Positions 56,850-64,000 of a stretch of 64,000 bases of DNA are shown here, one piece after another. Origin of the DNA: Meghimatium bilineatum (lineage: Eukaryota; Mollusca; Gastropoda; Stylommatophora; Philomycidae); assembly GCA_034231615.1 (NCBI GenBank), contig CM067302.1, forward strand, positions 8,149,114 through 8,213,113. The letters are read 5' to 3'. The position numbers and the translations under genes were made by a program. The notes under the pieces are model-generated. The model did not search any database and had not been told where the DNA came from. It worked only from the letters and a program-made list of their open reading frames with translations. Position 1 is the stretch's first letter, and every line of letters starts with the position of its first letter.

Positions 56850-57040
56850 TCTTCGCATGTGGTGGGTTGCCTGATGGAAACCTGATTACAATGAAGTCAA
56901 TGGATACAACAAAGTTCACGATCAGAGCAAGAGGTAGGCAGAGATACACGAGATGTACAAGACAAAAGTCTGGCAGAGTGCAATAGACAGAGGAAGTTGG
57001 AGGTCCATTGCAACCAACCTTCAATAAAGGGGCATTTGAT
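56850..57040 (+). mobile_element. LINE 3' relic
   Basis: It has FTIRARGRQRYTRCT and, after a frame change, VWQSAIDRGSWRSIATNLQ. It lies just upstream of pyruvate kinase exon 1. Confidence 0.65.
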
Positions 57041-57540
57041 GACTGGAGAACATGAAAAAAAGACTATTTTTGGACAATATGAGAAACGAATATATATATA
57101 TATATATATATAATGATAATTGGCATAATAAATGAAACACATACAAGGTGCCATGCAAAAATTTAATGAGACTCGGGTGACAATGATCAAACCTGCATGG
57201 CACAAAATGATATTAAATATGTATATCTGCCAACATCTTTGCACCTAAAGTGAAACAGCACATTGTCAGTTCTAGGTCATGATATGTGTATAGTTATGGC
57301 TGAGTGCTCTTAAGCTCAATTATTAAAACTTCTGACAGCTGACCTGAATCAGCTATCTAACCAATGTGTCTGCTTGGATGTCAGGGGAGATAAACATGTC
57401 AGCGTTTAATAACCACGAAAGACAACTTCAATCCCTTACAAAATAATTCGACTTGACGTAATAAACAAATCAACAATTTGTATCGACAATGGTTCTTAGC
57501 ATTATGAATGTGATGTAGCCAGTTCCTATACTATCACAAT

Positions 57541-57640
57541 GAAAGGGCAAGAGAAAACATCTGAAAAAGCTTACAGTACATTGTACACTGTGAAAGGGCA
57601 AGAGAAAACATCTGAAAAAGCTTACAGTACATTGTATGTG
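57541..57640. repeat. 51-bp duplication
   Basis: GAAAGGGCAAGAGAAAACAT and CTGAAAAAGCTTACAGTACA occur at 57541 and again at 57592. Confidence 0.92.
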
Positions 57641-57800
57641 AACAAGAGGCTGACAGAACATTGTATGTGAACAAGAGGCTGACAGAACATTGTATGTGAA
57701 CAAGAGGCTGACAGAACATTGTATGTGAACAAGAGGCTGACAGAACATTGTATGTGAACAAGAGGCTGACAGAACATTGTATGTGAACAAGAGGCTCACA
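57629..57800. repeat. 29-bp tandem repeat, 6 copies
   Basis: Unit ACATTGTATGTGAACAAGAG plus GCTGACAGA; it begins inside the end of the 51-bp duplication, so the two arrays share sequence. Confidence 0.93.
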
Positions 57801-58172
57801 GTATTTAAACAATAAGCTGACAGAACAATGCATGTGAACAATATGATATAAGAATTGAACATGTGAACATATAAATAAAGCGTGATAAATGTGCCTTTAT
57901 AAATGTGATATGTAAAGAACTGACTACGTGCCATTCTGGAGCTAAAGTTTTGACATTTTTTAGCTGATATGCTAACCCGTATTATGTGTGCAATTTTCTA
58001 ACTCCTCTGTGCTAAAAAATCAATTGCATCTGTAATCACCAAGCACTAGTTGTTAAACATCTCATCCATGCGATATACATTTTCTTGTTTTTATAAAAGC
58101 CCAGTACCCAGCATTCTTATTTTTGTAGAGGATTAGGACTCCGCACAGAGAGAAAGAATATATCACAGCTGG

Positions 58173-58205
58173 GATTCAGTTACTGAGAACAACATAGCAG
58201 CTAAA
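58173..58205. repeat. Solitary monomer related to the 42-bp minisatellite
   Basis: ATTCAGTTACTGAGAACAAC followed by ATAGCAGCTAAA differs little from the last unit of the array at 1169-1670. Confidence 0.8.
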
Positions 58206-59276
58206 AGGTTAAACTAGGATCATAACTGCAACACTATCAGTATATAACAGGCAGCTACGGATTCAGTGTTGCCTTAAACTAGGAAGACCAATATGTATTT
58301 ACTGCGCAAACTGAAACACAACAGGTAAATCTAGGAAAAGGGTAATACAATTATGCTAATCACTGAAGCCACACAATATCACACATACAAATCGACGTTT
58401 TGACCAAATGACCTTTATCAAGACAAAATTTCAATATATACAACAGATAATGAGAAGTAAGAACTATATATGCGTTCACGTGATCAAGTTAACTGCAATG
58501 TGAAGATTAAATTGAAAAATTGATATCCATCCATGAGGTCATTGTTCTAGAAGTATTTAAGAGTGCCAAATCATAGTATGTAGCAGTTTTCAAGTGCAAG
58601 ATGGGTCTGATCATCATGAGTTATGACTTAATGGCTGTACCTGAATGTCCTGGGTGCCTCTATGGCCTGTGTCATTGAAGTGGACAACCCAAATGGTTTT
58701 TGTCCAAAATCAGTGTTTTTGAAACCCAAATCAGTCTGTTTGCCACCTTCCAGTTTCATCTATGTATGTCATGGCGCAACGCTTGCATGATTCCTTGTCA
58801 AAAACAATACTGTAGGGAACTGTCAAAGGGGGAAGAAGCAGAGGAGGGTATATAAAGGCATGGACAGGACTCGGGTCGGGTGGTGGTGCCTAGCACATTT
58901 AGATTATGGCCATTAAGTCTTGCTTCTCTAACAACCAGACCCCTGAGAACCACTACATATACCAATTTGGCACTTTTAAAGCCTTCTGGAACAATGAGCA
59001 CATGTCTAAGGGATAGTATCTAGTTTGTTCCATCATCTCTGCTTCATGTCACATGTATGTAGCTATTTTTGTACATTCCTTGTTCAGGGTCACCCCACCT
59101 CTGACCTTGTTACCACTCTTCCAGTTCAATCTCCACATTTTCTGTTGTGAATGTTCATTGTCTTGGTAAATGCCTTTTGGTAGAAACATTGATTTGTGTG
59201 TTACCGGTATGTGTTTTCAGTGATTAGCAAAACTTTATGACCCTGATCATGGAATTAAACTAGGAACATAACTGTA

Positions 59277-59486
59277 TACTATCAGTATACGAAAGGCAGC
59301 TATAGTCAGTGTTGTCTTAAACTACCAGGTAGGATCATAATTGTAACACTATCAGTGTCTAAGAAACAGTTATGGGTCTGGTGATGTCTTAAACTATAAC
59401 ACTATCAGTGTCTAAGAAACAGCTATGGGTCTGGTGCTGTCTTAAACTATAACACTATCAGTGTCTAAGAAACAGCTATGGGTCTG
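59277..59486. repeat. 53-bp tandem repeat, 3 copies plus a diverged one
   Basis: ACTATCAGTGTCTAAGAAAC recurs at 59348, 59401 and 59454. A diverged copy precedes them, and another stands at 58231-58280 beside the solitary 42-bp monomer. Confidence 0.88.
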
Positions 59487-59835
59487 ATAAACAATGGGCT
59501 ATAACTTAATGGGTTTAACCTACAATGCAAAACAACATTAGCACTGAAACATGCCAGGTGAAATGTGATCTTTGGTGAATATTTCAAAATATTGATGTGC
59601 TAATCATTTATACCGAAGCAGATGTCATTGTTTAGAGTTCACACAATGCTTATAACTAAAACAGGTATTTATACCTGCATAGCAATGACATTTAAAGAAA
59701 GAATAAATAGACATGTGAGTGACATTTATGTCAGATGCTCCATCAGGTTAGATGATAAATACAGCATTGAAAAACAGATGCACGTTGTCTCCTGTCAATG
59801 ATCTACCTCTGTGATCATCTCTCAGACTGAGCTTT

Positions 59836-60235
59836 CTTCTTCTGCATTCATTCTCAAACTCCTGCTGATCTGTAGGATGTAGCCCAGAGAACAGAGTGCA
59901 TTGTGTCATCTTAGCTGTAATATTTGTGCCATTGGGCATCAGACTGCGGGGTCTAATGATCCCCTATGGGACAGTCAACTTCACCCCCAAAACAGATCGG
60001 ATGGATGTAGTCTGTTAACAGAATGTGCTGTGTCTTTGCTTACAGCGTCACAACGATCGATATTACACCTTTCAGCCAAACACATCTTATTCAGCACGGC
60101 TTCTGTTTCACTGACTCCATATGGGATGGGCCAGTCACCTCCATCCCACTTCTTTAGTTGTCTTTCGCAACATGCATGGAAGGGAAACAGTGTTGCCATT
60201 TTTTTTGCTCCCCTTTCAGTACCAGCAACCAAAGG
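59836..60235 (-). mobile_element. SINE, short-tail subfamily, internally duplicated
   Basis: The tail CTTCTTCTGCATTCATTCTC is at 59836 and the head ends near 60235 (GCTCCCCTTTCAGTACCAGC). The segment around CAGATCGGATGGATGTAGTC to TTCAGC repeats the 3' half, so this is a partial dimer or nested pair. Confidence 0.75.
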
Positions 60236-60774
60236 TGTGTATATGATTATTTGTAAAGAACACACCAACATTACTAAACTACACACAGAATACTAAAACG
60301 ATCAATGACCTTCAACAAATATGCTTTATTCTAACATAGTCAATTTGAATTATCCCAGGACCACACAAATAATATAACGGTTGAACTTTAAGTGAGGAGG
60401 GAGCATCATATTTTCTATTTAAAAATCTAGCGATAAAAGACTTGGCACTCGCACAGTGTAGGTACAACACACTACTAACCCAATCTCTGAATTAAGTTTT
60501 ATTACACAAAGTTTACATTCAGACTGATTATTCAAGCATGACAATTTCCTATTACAAGCATACAGAGCAGTCTGTGTAGCAGTGTGCAATCACTTGAACA
60601 TTACCAAAACGAAACTGCACTGGTGGCTGTTTAACATTATTGACTGTGTCCAGCTGTCCCTTATAGGAGTAATCCATTGCTAACTATGCAAGATTATGAA
60701 ACAAACTTTATTTATTATAAATATAATAAATGGAGTACAGAGTTCTGTATTCCATCCATATTAATATCCCACCA

Positions 60775-61000
60775 GGATAATAGGGGGTACCAAATTGGAT
60801 GTATCAAGTCCTCCATCAATTTTTATCTTCAGCAAAGCAGGTGAAACAAACAAATCCTGATCTGTCCAATCCTTGATGTCTCAGCCAATTATTTTCTTTG
60901 TCCTCCTCTGCTTTTTCTAAATTCAACTGTCCCTGTAGTATATTTTTGACAGGGAATTATGTCAACATACATGTTCAACCATTTTCTATATTAATTTCAA
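60775..61000 (-). mobile_element. RTE-like LINE 3' relic
   Basis: It is homologous in order to 21600-21830: GGTACCAAATTGGATGTATC, CAATCCTTGATGTCTC and TTTTTGACAGGGAATTATG. A shorter piece of the same type lies at 11140-11215. Confidence 0.6.
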
Positions 61001-61002
61001 GC

Positions 61003-61330
61003 AAAACCAGGGTTAGCAGATAACCATGATAGTAAAAGTACCTCCTCGGAGTGCACCCTGGAAACATTGCTTTGCAGCTCATGTGAAACAATCTGGTTAA
61101 TGCTTTATGGATTGTGTTCAGGCTGTATAGATCATAATGGAATGAGATTAGTTTGCACAGGACACGGAATAGCTCTAAATGGCGTTGCTCTGTCCCCACA
61201 GAAAAACACTGTCTCAGCAGTGTAAGACAATGAATTGCCATGCACTACAGTTCACAATAGTGAGAGAGTCTCTGGAGGAATGTCTATTGAGTAAAGGAAA
61301 TGAAGCCCAGCGCTAGAGGGCAGTAGAAGG
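61003..61330. repeat. Copy of the unidentified element, first third
   Basis: CCAGGGTTAGCAGATAACCA, GAGTGCACCCTGGAAAC and AGCGCTAGAGGGCAG match 49691-49965 in order. Confidence 0.78.
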
Positions 61331-62204
61331 TGCAAGTGGTGGTAAATGAGAGACAAAATAAGGAAGCCATAATTAAAGCATTATTTATTTCAGAGAAACA
61401 AGCGTATTGTTATGTTTCAGAAGCATGTAGTGCATTTGGTTTTATCAGCTATTCGACCTAAGAACAAGGACTGCCAAACAAAATATGGATTGTACATGGA
61501 TTAGGATTCTCCACACTTAAAGAGGACAATGAGAACAGAGGATAGCAGAATTTTGTGTGGATGCTTCCAGAGTGCCCCCCTTTATGACACCGAAATGCTA
61601 TGGGATTGATGATGTATGTTGGAATGAGTCCCACATTGCATGCCACTATCAACAAAACCAGATGGTCCTTAGCCTGAGCGATATAGTCAACACAGAATTG
61701 TGCGTGCAAGAGGGGGGGGGGGGGACTCCAAAAATAAATAAAAATGGCATTTGAGTGCCGCACTTATCTTAAGGGGCCCCAAAGTGACTAAAATTATTTA
61801 GGTAAAAAGAGCTTCTGCACTCTTTTTTCTCACACGCCTACAGATTTTCTGTTCTGATTTGGGCCCCAGCAATATGTGGGTGAGGGCAAATAATAAAATA
61901 TGACTTTCATAGTGAAGTGTATTTCGACTTGTAAAAGTAAAAAAGGCCATGAGGTCATATAGAAACGTCTTGCTTGAAATTCAAATGCGGGATAGATAAA
62001 GAAAGTTGTGAACCAATGATCTATCAAGCAACCCCTAAATTGACCATTGCCAAGCTGTTCAACATATGAGTTTCAATCAAATAAAAGAACCATGTTTCAC
62101 AATTCATTATATACTAGGTATCATTAAAAAAATAAAACACAATGGTATATCTATATTTAGCTCTGCCATGTGAATAGTGTCGTTCTTACTCGACATATTC
62201 TATT

Positions 62205-62300
62205 GTCAATATATTCTTGATAAAGGCTTTATTGATGAAACATTGATTTGTGTTTTATATGTGTTACCAACGATTAGCAAAATATTACCTGTGTTCCACG
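62205..62300 (+). repeat. Dispersed repeat ending GATTAGCAAAAT, copy 1
   Basis: TTGATAAAGG, GAAACATTGATTTGTGT and CGATTAGCAAAATATTACC are shared, in order, with 59165-59245 (plus) and 58310-58440 (minus). Family not recognised. Confidence 0.6.
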
Positions 62301-62666
62301 TTTCACCTTTTGGATTACAGTTTTGCTGAAGTTAGTACATATTATAGAAAACATCAAGATAGCCTTGAACAAACATGGACTTAACCAAGGCGACACATCT
62401 GGCCTTGAAACAACAACTTAAATTCCCACCCCTACGCTTAATTGCAAGTGTGAATACGATCAACCATCATTCATCTGGGGACAGACAATAGATAGTACAT
62501 ATTATTAATTTTCACAGTATGTACAAGGATTCACAGGCCCACGTGTCATCATGTTTTTGTGTTTTCTTAGACATACAGCCCTTCAACTAAGTGCTATCAC
62601 TTTCTCCTTTGTCTTGATAGCATTCCTGATCTTCAAACAACAGGATCCATGGCATGATTTTGTGCA

Positions 62667-62740
62667 CATGGCTGTGTGGTTAGAATGCAGTTCTCAGAAA
62701 CTACTTGATGATCCGGGTACTTTACACGGTTGATACAGGA
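62667..62740 (+). mobile_element. tRNA-like SINE head, weak
   Basis: TGGCTGTGTGGTTAGAATG looks like an A box; a B box is not convincing. Confidence 0.35.
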
Positions 62741-63029
62741 TATTTTTCTTTCACAGGTACAATCAAAATTCTTCCTATGCATGTTGTGGTGTCTGCTATA
62801 GCACAGCAGTCTTTATTTCCACAGCCAATAAAAAGCCTCCATGTACTTCACAGGAAAACATGCAGTAAACGAACGTAGATCAATGCCTGTATTGCGCAAT
62901 TTCATATTTGCTTACATATTTGTATAAAAGTAGAGGTAGAACCTGATATCTTTCTCAGGCTGTAATTCTCTATAAAGTCAGCCCTTCGTATTCTGATATA
63001 TTCCAAGTGTGTCAACAGGTATCTGTTAT

Positions 63030-63135
63030 TGAGGCCAGCTGCTTGGTAAGGAGATGGAGCTTAGTCCAGCCAAAAGATGCTGGAAACTTCTGTATGACCA
63101 CAGCCCTGCCTAGCAAGCAAAGGTGCTAAAGTTCA
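63030..63135 (+). mobile_element. Diverged LINE 5' leader
   Basis: It matches 16980-17115: GGAGCTTAGTCCAGCC and GATGCTGGAAACTTC, then GACCACAGCCCTGCC. There is no coding sequence behind it. Confidence 0.6.
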
Positions 63136-63179
63136 CGACATCTGGTCAGAAGGTGAACCCAATAACCAGAATGTCCTGA

Positions 63180-63680
63180 ATTATCGCTCTGTTAGCTCGA
63201 GATGAGCTTCTATCAGAGACCCAGACCCAATCGTGGGCATTCAGAACAGCAAGAAGACCTAAACCAACTCTAATGTCGAGCCTTCCTATACTGGAAATAT
63301 GCTCGCGAAGAGAAAGGGTTCAGTACCTGATGGGCTACGGCAAAAATGGTACAAGTTCACTCAGCTCGAGAACATGCCTTGCTCCCATATGTGTGGTGAT
63401 ACTTGGATGAGGGGTTCATGATGTCTGCGAACAACACCCGTTGAGTCCTTCCTCAACCGGAAAAAGGAGACTCGCGGATGAGGAAAGGTTTAGTACCCAA
63501 TGGGCACAGAATGTCTAATTACACGAGGCAAGTTCACAGACTGTGGAACACCTTGTGTGAGATAGACGTGAACGACAATTGTCTCAGCGATGAGTCATTA
63601 CACACCCGCACGCTCGTTGGCACATAGGCAGGCCGTTACAGGCTAGGGAAGCCTACTATCCAAACTAAAGGCATGAGGAA
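63180..63680. repeat. Copy of the unidentified element, last half
   Basis: It has GAGACCCAGACCCAATCG, AACTCTAATGTCGAGCCTTC, TAATTACACGAGGCAAGTTC and GCCGTTACAGGCTAGGG, in the same order as 50065-50570, but fewer of the internal repeats. It may be the continuation of the 61003 copy, split by about 1.8 kb. Confidence 0.8.
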
Positions 63681-64000
63681 ATGGATGTGCTGGGCCTCAG
63701 ATGTCCAGACCACAAAGGGAACCAACAGAGGTGCAAACAACACAGTTCAACTGTGGAATTTGCTGCAAAATGCACTTCATGCTCCTCTGCAAAAATCACG
63801 ATTTATTTGTTGTGGTTATTTTAAGAGAGCTAACGCAGAAGAACAGAACAGTGGTGAAGCAACTTCGAGGCAGTGAACAATGATCAGTCATTCTCAGCAT
63901 TCAAAACGATGCAATACATCACCTTCAAAGATACCAACCGGCCACACTATTTCACCTTAGAAAGTGATAATATGTACAAATAACAGGCCACTATAGAGAG

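Larger units (their letters stand above)
57935..60774. other. Upstream flank of pyruvate kinase, no exon found
   Basis: Repeats only (see the 53-bp array, the SINE and the dispersed GATTAGCAAAAT repeat). A 5' UTR exon of pyruvate kinase may be hidden here or lie beyond the window. Confidence 0.5.
61331..63029. other. No gene recognised
   Basis: It separates two blocks that match successive parts of the unidentified 1-kb element. It holds a G homopolymer near 61712, the dispersed repeat at 62205 and a weak tRNA-like segment at 62667. Confidence 0.5.

Noticed and set aside
57470-57934. Cys-rich secreted-like frames
   Set aside because: They follow 29-bp and 51-bp tandem repeats; residues repeat with the DNA unit.

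Overview
The window is eukaryotic, intron-rich and AT-rich, with dense interspersed repeats and microsatellites. The one host gene I can assemble is pyruvate kinase on the minus strand: 13 coding exons from 56626 (first ATG) down to 10454 (stop), all with GT-AG borders and compatible phases. They give a predicted protein of 593 residues with every catalytic residue in place. The protein is metazoan-like, and the repeat types (I/Nimb-like and RTE/L2-like LINEs, LINE-tailed SINEs, many minisatellites) suggest a mollusc, perhaps a gastropod. That assignment is inference.

Layout: 1-10450 lies 3' of the gene and holds a 42-bp minisatellite, a TA microsatellite, LINE and SINE relics, a MITE with inverted repeats and a short GC/CCAAT/YY1-like patch. 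From 10454 to 40254 are exons 13 to 2, with introns stuffed with mobile DNA. The most striking is a complete 4.06-kb LINE (16976-21030) with one intact 1283-codon ORF and identical 14-bp target duplications, in the intron between exons 11 and 10. A second LINE (23111-26894), between exons 10 and 9, has its 5' part inverted inside a single target-site duplication. A degenerate LINE in the intron between exons 12 and 11 has had part of its RNase H coding sequence amplified into a 32-bp minisatellite. Intron 1 (40255-56527, about 16 kb) has SINE pairs, LINE relics and a decayed copy of the intact LINE that carries a 1033-bp unidentified element flanked by 13-bp duplications. From 56627 to 64000, upstream of exon 1, are minisatellites, LINE relics and further copies of the unidentified element. 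No 5' UTR exon or promoter of pyruvate kinase could be recognised there.

Functionally there is one glycolytic gene, spread over about 46 kb for under 1.8 kb of coding sequence. The rest is a record of LINE, SINE, hAT-like and piggyBac-like activity. No tRNA, rRNA, CRISPR array or second host gene was recognised. Splice sites, duplications and repeat borders were read by eye; clade names of repeats are inference.
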